A DNA stretch of 22,196 nucleotides. It comes from an uncultured Clostridia bacterium (GTDB lineage Bacteria > Bacillota > Clostridia > TANB77 > CAG-508). This document shows positions 8,197-16,047 of this stretch, in pieces (the stretch's first letter is position 1; the number at the start of each line of letters is the position of its first letter). The stretch lies in the NCBI GenBank assembly GCA_948946035.1, contig CARBKU010000004.1, positions 1 through 22,196 of the forward strand, written 5' to 3'. The position numbers and the translations under genes are program-made. The notes beneath the pieces were generated by a model. It was given only the letters and a program-made list of their open reading frames with translations, had not been told where the DNA came from and did not search any database.

Positions 8197-8464
8197 GTTA
8201 CTTGATAATGCTTTTTTTGTGTTTAATATCTTGAAAATACTGATATATAAATATTTATGCAATATCGAATGTGATTGAAATGCATTTAAAAATTCTTTGA
8301 AATATATGGAGTAATGTTCGCGTCGAGCGTAGCGAGGACTAAGTGAAAGAGGCTCCATATATTTCATTAGAATTTTTTATGTATGTAATGAACCGAGATA
8401 CAAAGAAATATTTATATATCAGCATTTTCATAGAATAATATTAGTAAAAGTATTATCTAGTAAC
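8197..8464. mobile_element. MITE-like element, 268 bases, with an 8-base target duplication
   Basis: A non-coding element bounded by GTTAC and GTAAC. The ends are long imperfect inverted repeats: left GTTACTTGATAATGC, right end reversed GTTACTAGATAATAC, then a shared CTGATATATAAATATTT. Pairing continues inward to a perfect 13-base stem GAAATATATGGAG (8299-8311 with 8353-8365). The core is locally GC-rich (GTCGAGCGTAGCGAGG). AATCTTTT lies directly outside both ends (8189-8196 and 8465-8472), the signature of insertion by a DDE transposase. It encodes nothing convincing. It sits between the mreB and tsaE promoters without damaging either. The nearest relative in the window is the truncated copy at 12639-12730. 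The transposase family is unknown. With 8086-8114 and 8493-8521 it accounts for the 8036-8545 gap. Confidence 0.85.
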
Positions 8465-8492
8465 AATCTTTTAAGCAATTACCTTATTTATC

Positions 8493-8521
8493 TTGAATAA
8501 TAACACTATTTATATTATAAT
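8493..8521 (+). promoter_or_regulatory. Sigma-A promoter of tsaE-tsaB-rimI
   Basis: TTGAAT (8493-8498), a 17-base spacer and TATAAT (8516-8521), 24 bases before the tsaE ATG. It lies only about 20 bases past the end of the MITE-like element's target duplication, so the insertion replaced the upstream flank of this promoter. Confidence 0.8.
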
Positions 8522-8545
8522 ATTGATATTAAATAGGAGGTAAAT

Positions 8546-9013
8546 ATGAGTAATTACCAATTTCAAACAAAAAGTGAAGAAGAAACAATGATTTTTGCAA
8601 AAAGCTTAGCTTCTATATGTAAAAATAAAGACATAATTATCTTAACAGGAAACTTAGGCTCTGGAAAAACTAAATTTACAGAAGGTTTCTTAAGCTATTT
8701 TGGATTAGAAGATGAAATCTCTAGTCCTACATTCACAATAGTAAACGAATACACAAAAAAAGACATTAATATATATCATTTTGACGTATATAGATTAGAA
8801 GACTCATCAGAATTTTATGAAATTGGTGGTGAAGAATACTTTGACAAAGGAATCAGTATAATTGAATGGGGTGAACTAATACAAGATATTTTGCCAAAAC
8901 AATATACTCACATAACATTCGAAAAAGATGATAAAAACGATAATATAAGAATTTTAAAAATAAATACAAATTGTGAAAGGATGGAAAACTATTTTGAAAA
9001 TATTAAGTATTGA
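8546..9013 (+). CDS. tsaE: tRNA t6A biosynthesis ATPase TsaE
   Basis: 155 aa P-loop ATPase of the TsaBDE complex, which makes N6-threonylcarbamoyladenosine at A37 of ANN-decoding tRNAs. Walker A is TGNLGSGKTKF (about residues 34-44). Further family motifs are SSPTFTIVNEY, YHFDVYRLED and ISIIEWGELI, the last carrying the conserved W-[GA]-E. AGGAGG lies six bases before ATG. It is the first gene of a three-gene plus-strand operon and overlaps the chosen tsaB start by 20 bases, suggesting coupled translation. TsaD, which holds the active site, is not in this window. The t6A made here is the substrate of the MtaB encoded upstream on the other strand. Confidence 0.95.
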   Translation: MSNYQFQTKSEEETMIFAKSLASICKNKDIIILTGNLGSGKTKFTEGFLSYFGLEDEISSPTFTIVNEYTKKDINIYHFDVYRLEDSSEFYEIGGEEYFDKGISIIEWGELIQDILPKQYTHITFEKDDKNDNIRILKINTNCERMENYFENIKY

Positions 9014-9689
9014 TACTGCAAGTGATATTTGTGGTGTTTCCATTTTGGAAGATAAAAATTTATTACTAAATATAGATACTAATAGTGGAAGAACTCATTC
9101 AGAAAACCTACTTCCCATGATAAATAATGCTTTTACCCAAACAAACTTAAGCGTAAAAAACATAGACCTAATTGTTTGTGATATAGGTCCTGGTTCATTT
9201 ACAGGCATAAGAATAGGTATTTCAACAGCAAAAGCATTTCATGATAGTTTAAAAATCCCATGTATTGGAGTTAGTTCTTTAGAAAGTCTATCATATAACA
9301 TCAAAGAAGACTTAAAAAATGGAGATTATATATGTAGTATCATTGACTGTAAAAATAAGAATTGCTATTATGCCATCTATCAATTAAACAATAGTCAAAT
9401 ACAAGAAATAATAAGTCCTAAAACTGATACTATAAATAATCTAAAAAAAGAAACCTCAAAATATAAAAACATAACTTTTATTGGAGATGGAATAGAAATT
9501 TATCAAGAGCAATTATCATCTTCAACCGCAAGTATTTCGACAAATAACATCCTAAATTCCTATAATCTAGGATTATGTGGATTAGACAAATATAATAATA
9601 AAAATTTCTGTGAATTATTACCTTTATACCTAAAAAAGCCTCAAGCTCAAAGTCAATTAGAAGAAAAAATGTTAAAAAATAATTCTTAA
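8994..9689 (+). CDS. tsaB: tRNA t6A biosynthesis protein TsaB
   Basis: 231 aa from TTG 8994, giving the family start (M)KILSIDTASDICGVS; GGATGG lies nine bases upstream. A longer GTG start at 8973 adds seven residues and has no ribosome binding site. It is an ASKHA-fold non-catalytic partner that dimerises with TsaD. Motifs: SGRTHSENLLPMI (about residues 31-43) and VCDIGPGSFTGIRIGISTAKA, the diagnostic GPGSFTG(I/L)R signature. The C-terminal half is divergent, as usual, and ends in a PLYLKKPQAQ motif typical of TsaB. It overlaps tsaE and is followed 33 bases later by rimI, the common tsaE-tsaB-rimI order in Firmicutes. Confidence 0.94.
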   Translation: MKILSIDTASDICGVSILEDKNLLLNIDTNSGRTHSENLLPMINNAFTQTNLSVKNIDLIVCDIGPGSFTGIRIGISTAKAFHDSLKIPCIGVSSLESLSYNIKEDLKNGDYICSIIDCKNKNCYYAIYQLNNSQIQEIISPKTDTINNLKKETSKYKNITFIGDGIEIYQEQLSSSTASISTNNILNSYNLGLCGLDKYNNKNFCELLPLYLKKPQAQSQLEEKMLKNNS

Positions 9690-9722
9690 TATCAAATATT
9701 TAATTATGAAAGGATTCTTTTT

Positions 9723-10169
9723 ATGGATATAAAAATATCAGTAATGAATTTATCTGATTTCAATAACATTAAAGACATTCTTATAACTGAATTTGATGAC
9801 TTTTGGAATTCAGAAACTTTAAAAGAAGAACTACTAAATTCTAATTCAAAATATATTGTTGCAAAACTTGAAAATGAAATTGTAGGTTTTGCTGGTATAA
9901 AAATTATTTTTGATGAAGCAGATATTATGAATATTGTTACCAAAAAAACTTATAGAAATAAAGGCATTGCCTCACTACTATTAGAAAACTTAATTTCTCT
10001 TTCTAATAATTCAGGTATAAAATCAATTAATCTTGAGGTAAATGAAGTAAATCTTTCTGCTCTTCATTTATATAAAAAATTTGGATTTAAAAAACTTGGT
10101 ATTAGAAAAAATTACTATAAAAATAAAAATGCTATTATAATGCGTAAATTAGTTAGAAATGGAAGATGA
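9723..10169 (+). CDS. rimI: GNAT N-acetyltransferase, RimI-type
   Basis: 148 aa, the normal RimI size. The GNAT fold shows the acetyl-CoA loop in TYRNKGIASLLLENLI (R-x-x-G-x-A type, about residues 78-93), INLEVNEVNLSALHLYKKFGF (beta-5 and the N-x-x-A-x-x-L-Y motif) and a final YYKNKNAIIMRK. AAAGGA precedes ATG by about 9 bases. RimI acetylates the N-terminal alanine of ribosomal protein bS18. In Firmicutes it travels with tsaB/tsaE, as here. The stop codon lies inside the left arm of a hairpin that follows at once. Confidence 0.92.
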   Translation: MDIKISVMNLSDFNNIKDILITEFDDFWNSETLKEELLNSNSKYIVAKLENEIVGFAGIKIIFDEADIMNIVTKKTYRNKGIASLLLENLISLSNNSGIKSINLEVNEVNLSALHLYKKFGFKKLGIRKNYYKNKNAIIMRKLVRNGR

Positions 10170-10200
10170 CTTTTTCCTCCATCCCCAAAATCATCTTCCA
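10160..10200. terminator. Hairpin between convergent rimI and obgE
   Basis: A 10-base perfect stem, TGGAAGATGA (10160-10169) and its complement (10191-10200), includes the rimI stop codon and lies eight bases past the obgE stop on the other strand. It sits where two convergent operons meet, so a bidirectional terminator is likely. No strong T tract follows on either strand. Confidence 0.5.
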
Positions 10201-10207
10201 AAAATTA

Positions 10208-11483
10208 TTATTCATACCATTCTAGTTCCCAATCTGCAATTATTACAGTATCTCCTTCACAAATTCCCATTTCCTTTAGTTTGCTTTCAATTCCCATATT
10301 CTTCAAACTCTTTTGTAAATAAAACATTGACTCATTATCTTCTATATTTACTCTTCCCATTAATCTTTCAACAGCTTTTCCTGTAACAATAAATATATCA
10401 TCTTGCTTTTTAGCTTCCCATTGTTCTTTTTCATCATCTAATGTATACACAATTTTATCTTTTATTTCTACCAATTCTTCTTTAGGTAATGTTTTTATAG
10501 TCTCTGCTACAAAGTCTATCAATTCCTGAATTCCTTGTTTTGTTATTCCTGAAATTTTATATAACTCTAATCCTTCTTTTTTAGCTAATTCTTCTACATC
10601 TTTTAATAAAGCATTATCTTGCATTACATCTATTTTATTTGCTACTATTATCTGCTTTCTTTCGCTTAACTTTTTACTATATTTATTTAGTTCTTTATTG
10701 ATAGCATAAAAATCTTCTACAGGATTTCTTCCTTCTTGACCTGATACATCTAAAAAATGTAATAGTAATCTTGTTCTTTCTACATGTCTTAAAAATTGGA
10801 TTCCTAGTCCTACTCCTTCACTTGCACCTTCTATTATTCCTGGAATATCTGCAATTACAAATCCATCTCCATTTTTCGTTTTCACTACTCCTAGGTTTGG
10901 CTCTAATGTTGTAAAATGATAATTTGCAATTTTAGGTCTAGCTTCTGTTACAGTTGATAAAAACGTTGATTTTCCTACATTAGGAAAACCTAATAATCCA
11001 ACATCTGCTAATAATTTTAATTCTAAAATTATTTCCTTTTCTTCACCTTTTTCTCCATCTTCTGAAAATCTAGGAGCTTGTCTTGTTGCTGTTGCAAAAT
11101 GTGAATTTCCTCTTCCTCCTCTTCCTCCTTTTAGTATTAACTCTTTTTGGTCAGGCTCAGATAAATCAACTACTACTTTTCCTGTTTCAACATCTTTTAT
11201 AACAGTACCTCTTGGAACTTTTATATATAAATCCTCTCCATACTTTCCATTGCAATGATTTCCACTTCCATTTTCTCCATTTTTCGCCTTGAATTTCTTA
11301 TTATATCTAAAATCAATTAACGTATTTTTATCTTTATCAACTTGGAAATAGATATTTCCTCCATTCCCTCCATCTCCACCGATCTGGTCCGCCAGCTGCT
11401 ACATATTTTTCTCTTCTAAATGTTGTAGCTCCATTTCCTCCATCTCCTGCTTTTATCACTATCTTTGTATAATCTGTAAACAT
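10208..11483 (-). CDS. obgE: GTPase ObgE/CgtA, +1 shift at CGG
   Basis: Essential ribosome-associated GTPase of large-subunit assembly and stress signalling. With the shift it is 424 aa (family about 428). It has the Gly-rich Obg domain (KAGDGGNGATTFRREKYVA at the start, GGRGGRGNSHFA later). The G domain has G1 GFPNVGKST, switch IPNLGV-like EPNLGVV, G3 DIPGIIEGASEGVGLG and G4 NKID. An OCT-type C-terminal domain ends IADWELEWYE. The start is ATG 11483, with AGGA just upstream. Codon 35 is CGG (11379-11381): straight reading stops about 15 codons later, while skipping C gives AGGPDGGDGGNGGNIYFQVD and rejoins the rest. Without this correction only the GTPase half from about 10885 is found. It lies 22 bases downstream of trpS. 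Confidence 0.94.
11379..11381 (-). other. Putative +1 recoding site, CGG codon 35 of obgE
   Basis: The coding strand reads GGA CCA GAT C GGT GGA GAT GGA. Skipping C restores the Obg-fold motif G-P-D-G-G-D-G-G-N-G-G. This is the only one of the five sites where the glycine codon is GGT rather than GGA. Confidence 0.65.
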
Positions 11484-11505
11484 TTTTCCTCCTTCTTCAC
11501 AATGA

Positions 11506-12525
11506 TTAATCACCATTAAAGTAGTCTAGTTTCATTGCTTTTTTAACTTTTTTCATAGTTTGTTTTGCAACTTCTCTTGCTTTTTTTGTTCCTTCTATTA
11601 ATATGTGGTCAACTTCTTCTGGATGTTTTTCATAATATGCTCTTTTCTCTCTAATTGGTTCTAATTCTTCTATAATATTTTGGGCTAATTGCTTTTTACA
11701 TGCAACACAACCACGTTTTCCTGCTTTACATTCTTCACATACAGTTTTTACTTTTTCTTTAGGTGTAAATAAGTTATGATAATATGCCACCATACATATG
11801 TCAGGATTTCCTATATCGTCTTTTTTTATACGATTTGGATCTGTAACTGCACTCATTACTTTTTTTGTAATTTCTTCAGGTGTGTCTGATAAATATATTG
11901 CATTTCCTAATGATTTTCCCATTTTTTCATTTCCGTCTAATCCTTTTATTCTTTTTGATTTTGATAGTACTGCTTTTGGTTCTTTTAGTATTCCTTCTCC
12001 ATATATGCTATTAAATTTTCTTACAATTTCTCTACATTGTTCTATTAATGGCTCTTGGTCTTCTCCTACTGGCACTATTTCTCCTTCAAATGCTGTTATG
12101 TCTGCTGCTTGACTTACTGGATATCCTAAAAATCCATATGTTACACTTTCTCCAAATAATTCTTTCTTTTGAGCAATTTCTGTTTTTACAGTTGGGTTTC
12201 TTTGTAATCTAGCTATTGTTACTAAGTTTGAATAGAATACAGTTAGTTCTGCAACTTCTGGTATCATTGATTGTATATATATTGTTGTTTTTTTAGGGTT
12301 AATTCCTATTGATAAATAGTCAATTGCTACTTCTCTTATGTTTTTTCTTACCTTTTCTGGATTGTTAAAGTTATCTGTTAATGCTTGCACATCTGCAATT
12401 AATATGTATGGGTCATATTCTCCACTTTCTTGTAATTCTACTCTTTTTTTTAGTGACCCAAAATAATGTCCTATGTGTAATCTTCCTGTTGGTCTATCTC
12501 CTGTTATAATTCTTTTTTTATTCAT
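11506..12525 (-). CDS. trpS: Tryptophanyl-tRNA synthetase with a Cys4 motif
   Basis: 339 aa class I synthetase that charges tRNA-Trp. It has TGDRPTGRLHIGHYFGSL (HIGH motif, about residues 8-25), ADVQALTDN and KGLDGNEKMGKSLGNA (KMSKS equivalent KMGKS). Residues about 258-275 contain CEECKAGKRGCVAC, a C-x2-C-x6-C-x2-C cluster, with one more Cys 21 residues before the second of these. This closely resembles the C-x22-C-x6-C-x2-C pattern of the iron-sulphur TrpRS of Thermotoga maritima. GGAG is upstream of ATG, and a consensus promoter lies at 12556-12584. No T-box leader is visible, and there is little room for one before the promoter. It is followed by obgE, probably co-transcribed. Confidence 0.96.
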   Translation of the reverse strand: MNKKRIITGDRPTGRLHIGHYFGSLKKRVELQESGEYDPYILIADVQALTDNFNNPEKVRKNIREVAIDYLSIGINPKKTTIYIQSMIPEVAELTVFYSNLVTIARLQRNPTVKTEIAQKKELFGESVTYGFLGYPVSQAADITAFEGEIVPVGEDQEPLIEQCREIVRKFNSIYGEGILKEPKAVLSKSKRIKGLDGNEKMGKSLGNAIYLSDTPEEITKKVMSAVTDPNRIKKDDIGNPDICMVAYYHNLFTPKEKVKTVCEECKAGKRGCVACKKQLAQNIIEELEPIREKRAYYEKHPEEVDHILIEGTKKAREVAKQTMKKVKKAMKLDYFNGD

Positions 12526-12555
12526 TTTATATCATTCTCCTTTTTTACTTTTTAT

Positions 12556-12584
12556 ATTATACTATATTTATTAGTCTATTACAA
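12556..12584 (-). promoter_or_regulatory. Sigma-A promoter of trpS-obgE
   Basis: On the minus strand, TTGTAA (12579-12584), a 17-base spacer and TATAAT (12556-12561), about 30 bases before the trpS ATG. Confidence 0.75.
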
Positions 12585-12638
12585 TACTGGTTATATTCAA
12601 GTTTCGACTTTTTTCAAGAGTAGGTTATAATATATGAT

Positions 12639-12730
12639 TTTTTTATGTATGTAATGAACCGAGATACAAAGAAATATTTATATATCAGTATTTTAATAGA
12701 ATAATATTAGTAAAAGTATTATCTAGTAAC
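12639..12730. mobile_element. Truncated copy of the MITE-like element (right arm only)
   Basis: These 92 bases match 8373-8464 at 90 positions; the two differences are in the AGCATTTTCATAG stretch. It ends with the same terminal GTAAC. Similarity stops abruptly to the left, so the left arm and core are missing and no target duplication can be recognised. The near-identity of the arms in two copies shows the element spread recently. It lies between the trpS promoter and the terminator of the next operon. Confidence 0.85.
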
Positions 12731-12750
12731 TAGTGTGATACAATAAAAAA

Positions 12751-12778
12751 AGGAATAGAACTTTATATTTCTATTCCT
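12751..12778 (-). terminator. Intrinsic terminator of the rml operon
   Basis: A 10-base perfect stem, AGGAATAGAA (12751-12760) and its complement (12769-12778), is followed on the minus strand by TTTTTTTATTG. The last codons of the 265-residue gene form one arm, and its stop codon lies in the loop. Confidence 0.8.
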
Positions 12779-13560
12779 CTATTTTTTCCTTGTTCTAAAA
12801 TTTTTTGTTTCCTTTCTTCAAACATTTCCAGAGATTTTTCCATATAAGCCATTTCATTTGGATTATCTCTTAAAATCGCTCTTTTTAACTTTGTATAAAT
12901 CCAAATTTCATAATATTTAAGTACATCTGCACTTTCTATTTTTTCCAAATTTACTAAAATATCGTAAATTTGCCTAGTCCATTTAACTTCTCCATTTAGA
13001 CCATTTGGATGTTTTCTTGTATAATATTCAGAATCATAATTTTTAATTCCATCACCTTCATTGTTTGGACTTTGCTCATATTCATAATAGTAATTACCAT
13101 TGAAGTCTTTTAATTCAACCTCTCTAGTTGAAAAAAATATTCCTGCTTTTGTAATAGCTATTTTATCTCTCATTATACTAAAATAATTTCCATCTTTATC
13201 TTTGTGTATTTCTTCTATTTTAGTATTAAGTAAAGTGTTAACTTTTTGTATAATATCTTGTTTTATTTGCTCTAAATTAACATCATATTCAAACTTTTTA
13301 GAAAAACTATCATTCATTACAACAAAACGATAAAATTGTTTGTATCTTTGAACCGATTTTTCTATTATTTCCTGCATTAATTTATCATTTGATAACTCAT
13401 ACCAATTTTCATTTTCGTGTTTTTTATAGACTTCTTGAGAAGAATAATATATAATTGCTTCTTTTACATCTTCTTTATTCTCTATTCCATAAAAGAAAAA
13501 CCTACTAAAAGTTTCATCTTTTGATAAATTTTCTACATTTGTTATTTTTAATATATCCAT
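12763..13560 (-). CDS. Conserved-looking hypothetical protein at the end of the rml operon
   Basis: 265 aa, family not recognised. It is soluble by appearance: no signal peptide or membrane segment, rich in Lys, Glu, Asn and Tyr. The N-terminus reads MDILKITNVENLSKDETFSR. A Tyr/Asn-rich middle (about residues 165-195) precedes an Arg/Lys helical C-terminus (YTKLKRAILRDNPNEMAYME) with a charged tail. It starts 54 bases after the rmlB stop with only a weak ribosome binding site (GGATG about 10 bases upstream), on the same strand, and ends in the operon terminator, so it is probably co-transcribed with the rhamnose genes. Nothing in it points to sugar chemistry. Confidence 0.7.
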   Translation of the reverse strand: MDILKITNVENLSKDETFSRFFFYGIENKEDVKEAIIYYSSQEVYKKHENENWYELSNDKLMQEIIEKSVQRYKQFYRFVVMNDSFSKKFEYDVNLEQIKQDIIQKVNTLLNTKIEEIHKDKDGNYFSIMRDKIAITKAGIFFSTREVELKDFNGNYYYEYEQSPNNEGDGIKNYDSEYYTRKHPNGLNGEVKWTRQIYDILVNLEKIESADVLKYYEIWIYTKLKRAILRDNPNEMAYMEKSLEMFEERKQKILEQGKNRGIEI

Positions 13561-13614
13561 TTTATATCAACATCCACTTAAAATATCTCAAACTAAATTA
13601 TTATCATTTGTAAA

Positions 13615-14583
13615 TTATTTAAGCCACTCAGGATTTGCCAAATACCAGTCAATTGTTTTTACAATTCCATCTTCAAATTTTGTTTTTGGATACCACCCAA
13701 GTTCATTTTTTATTTTTGTTGGGTCAATAGCATATCTATAATCATGACCTTTTCTATCTTCAACATATTCAATTAAATCTTCTGATTTACCTAATCTTTG
13801 TAAAATTAGTTTTACTATTTCAATATTTCTTTTTTCATTATGACCACCAATATTATATCTTTCGCCAGATACTCCATTATGAAATACTAAATCAATTGCT
13901 TCGCAATGGTCTTCTACATATAACCAATCCCTAATGTTTTTTCCTGTTCCATAAACAGGTAATTTTTCATCATTTAAAGCTAATTTAATCATATGTGGTA
14001 TTAATTTTTCGTTATGTTGATATGGTCCATAATTATTTGAACAATTTGTTACATTTACATTCATTTTATATGTTTCTTTGTATGCTAATGCAATTAAGTC
14101 TGAACTTGCTTTTGATGATGAATATGGACTACTTGGTTGAATTGGAGATTTTTCTGTGAAATATCCTTCTTCTCCTAATGAACCATAAACTTCATCTGTA
14201 GATATATGAACAAATTTATTTTCACTTCCTTCTCCCCATTTTTGTTTTGCTGCTTCTAGTAGTGTATGTGTTCCTATTACATTTGTTTCTGTAAATACAA
14301 ATGGAGTTTTTATACTATTATCAACATGTGATTCTGCTGCAAAATGAATTACTCCATTTATATCATATTTATCAAAAATTTCTTTCATTTTTTCAAAATC
14401 ACAAATATCTGCTTGCTCAAAAACTATTTTATTTTGCACTAACTTTAAGTTGTCAATATTTCCTGCATATGTTAATTTATCAACAACTACTACTCTATAA
14501 TCTGGATGTTTATTTACAAAATATTCTGCAAAGTTAGCTCCTATAAATCCTGCTGCTCCTGTTACTAATACATTTTTACTCAT
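13615..14583 (-). CDS. rmlB: dTDP-glucose 4,6-dehydratase
   Basis: 322 aa extended short-chain dehydrogenase that turns dTDP-glucose into dTDP-4-keto-6-deoxyglucose, the second step to dTDP-L-rhamnose. NAD-binding GAAGFIGANF (about residues 9-18), HFAAESHVDNS, the catalytic triad region HISTDEVYGSLGE, and Y-x3-K in YSSSKAS, followed by NNYGPYQ, all match RmlB. AAAGGA lies about 10 bases before ATG. Its start overlaps the end of the HD hydrolase gene by eight bases. This operon order (rmlD-A-C-HD-B) puts the second enzyme last. Confidence 0.96.
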   Translation of the reverse strand: MSKNVLVTGAAGFIGANFAEYFVNKHPDYRVVVVDKLTYAGNIDNLKLVQNKIVFEQADICDFEKMKEIFDKYDINGVIHFAAESHVDNSIKTPFVFTETNVIGTHTLLEAAKQKWGEGSENKFVHISTDEVYGSLGEEGYFTEKSPIQPSSPYSSSKASSDLIALAYKETYKMNVNVTNCSNNYGPYQHNEKLIPHMIKLALNDEKLPVYGTGKNIRDWLYVEDHCEAIDLVFHNGVSGERYNIGGHNEKRNIEIVKLILQRLGKSEDLIEYVEDRKGHDYRYAIDPTKIKNELGWYPKTKFEDGIVKTIDWYLANPEWLK

Positions 14584-15367
14584 TTTTCTTATTTCCTTTC
14601 TCTATTTTCCTATTTATATAATTCATTGCAATAATTGCAATTTCATTCATTTTTTGCTTTGTAAATTCATCTTGACAATTTAATCTTTTTATAAATCTAT
14701 TAATATAATTATTTTCTTTTATAATTTCAAGACTTACATTGAAATTCAATACATAAATATGTGCTAAAATAGCAACCATTATATCCATATCTGTTTTAGC
14801 ATTAGAATATAACAATGGTCTTTCTTTTTTAAATTCTTCAAAAAAATCAGAACTTAAAACTTCTTTTGATATGTCTTTGCTATTTAAATGACCAAATTCT
14901 TCTAGTTTTTGTTTTTCATCAAGTACTGCTCTAAATATATCCACATTATCTGCATCTCTAATAATTTTACAATGCAATAATTCTTCTTCTGATAATCCTT
15001 TTTCAATTTCAAATTTATTATGATTATTTATAGCTTTGTATATTATAGTATCATATGTTTCATCTTGTGAAAATTTTCTTATCCATTTATCTGCAAATAA
15101 AACTTCCACACCTTTTTGACCATGGTCTATACTAATTTTATCTGAAAATGTATGATATAATCTAACTTGTTCAAATCTTCCAATATCATGCAATAGACCT
15201 ATTAGTTCAGCTAAATCTTGATCTTCTTTTGATAGTCCCAATAATTTAGCAATTTTTTTAGAATTTTCTGCAACATGATACATATGAATTATTTTTATAT
15301 TTATTCGTGGTTCTGTAATATCATAATTTGAGATATATTCTTTAAATACTTCCTTAGCTTTTAACAT
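14576..15367 (-). CDS. HD-domain phosphohydrolase within the rhamnose operon
   Basis: About 263 aa. HD motifs: His in IHMYHVAENSKKIA (about residues 30-40), LLHDIGRFEQ (the HD pair), DHGQKGVEVL, NNHNK and IRDADNVDIFR. The set of metal ligands is that of a complete HD hydrolase, so it is probably active on a phosphorylated substrate or nucleotide. The substrate is unknown. ATG 15367 is chosen; a GTG at 15376 is also possible, since AGGTGA fits either. It lies between rmlC (19-base gap) and rmlB (eight-base overlap), so it is translationally tied to dTDP-rhamnose synthesis. A housecleaning or nucleotide-recycling role is inference. Confidence 0.85.
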   Translation of the reverse strand: MLKAKEVFKEYISNYDITEPRINIKIIHMYHVAENSKKIAKLLGLSKEDQDLAELIGLLHDIGRFEQVRLYHTFSDKISIDHGQKGVEVLFADKWIRKFSQDETYDTIIYKAINNHNKFEIEKGLSEEELLHCKIIRDADNVDIFRAVLDEKQKLEEFGHLNSKDISKEVLSSDFFEEFKKERPLLYSNAKTDMDIMVAILAHIYVLNFNVSLEIIKENNYINRFIKRLNCQDEFTKQKMNEIAIIAMNYINRKIEKGNKKNE

Positions 15368-15386
15368 ATCTATCACTTCACCTACC

Positions 15387-15977
15387 TTATTTTAAGTCTT
15401 TGAATAAGTCTGTTTCTTTCAATTCTTTTAATGATGGCCATTTTGCGTCTCTTTCTGAAGTTAATAAATCAGAAACTTTAATATCTCCTAAAGGCCAGTC
15501 AATTGCAACATCTGGGTCATTCCATGCTAATCCACCTTCTGCTTCATGATTATATATATCATCGCATTTATATGAAAATTCTGCTTCATCAGATAAAACT
15601 AAAAATCCATGTGCGAATCCTCTAGGCACCATAAACATTTTCTTATTTTCTTCTGAAAGAACTACACCTTCCCATTTTCCATATGTTTTACTACCTGGTC
15701 TTAAATCTACAGCAACATCAAAAACCTCTCCTTTAATAACTCTTACTAATTTAGCTTGTGTATTTTCTTTTTGAAAGTGTAATCCTCTTAAAACACCTTT
15801 TCTTGATTTTGATTGATTATCTTGTACAAAATTATAATTCAAACCAATTTCCTCAAATTCAGCTGTACTATATGTCTCCATAAAGTAACCTCTACTATCT
15901 CCAAAAACTGTTGGTTCTATAATATATACACCTTCTATTGACGTTTCTATTTTCTTAAACTTTCCCACTATTTTCAC
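15387..15977 (-). CDS. rmlC: dTDP-4-dehydrorhamnose 3,5-epimerase
   Basis: 196 aa cupin enzyme of the third step. Motifs: FGDSRGYFMETYS, DNQSKSRKGVLRGLHFQ (catalytic His in LRGLHFQ, about residues 61-67), VFDVAVDLRPGSKTYGKW (catalytic Asp) and MFMVPRGFAHGFLVLSD. SERDAKWPSLKE near the C-terminus is usual for RmlC. It stands between rmlA (70-base gap) and the HD gene. Confidence 0.96.
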   Translation of the reverse strand: MKIVGKFKKIETSIEGVYIIEPTVFGDSRGYFMETYSTAEFEEIGLNYNFVQDNQSKSRKGVLRGLHFQKENTQAKLVRVIKGEVFDVAVDLRPGSKTYGKWEGVVLSEENKKMFMVPRGFAHGFLVLSDEAEFSYKCDDIYNHEAEGGLAWNDPDVAIDWPLGDIKVSDLLTSERDAKWPSLKELKETDLFKDLK

Positions 15978-16047
15978 TCCTTTTACATTTCAGTTTATTA
16001 AATTATTAGCACAAATATCTAACATCATAAGAGCAGTAATTTATAGC

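Noticed and set aside
8167..8367. Minus-strand open frame of 66 codons
   Set aside because: It lies mostly inside the MITE-like element, has no ribosome binding site and follows the palindrome. It is not a gene.
12526..12640. T-box or trp attenuator upstream of trpS
   Set aside because: A consensus promoter lies only about 30 bases before the start, leaving no leader room, and no T-box sequence is present.
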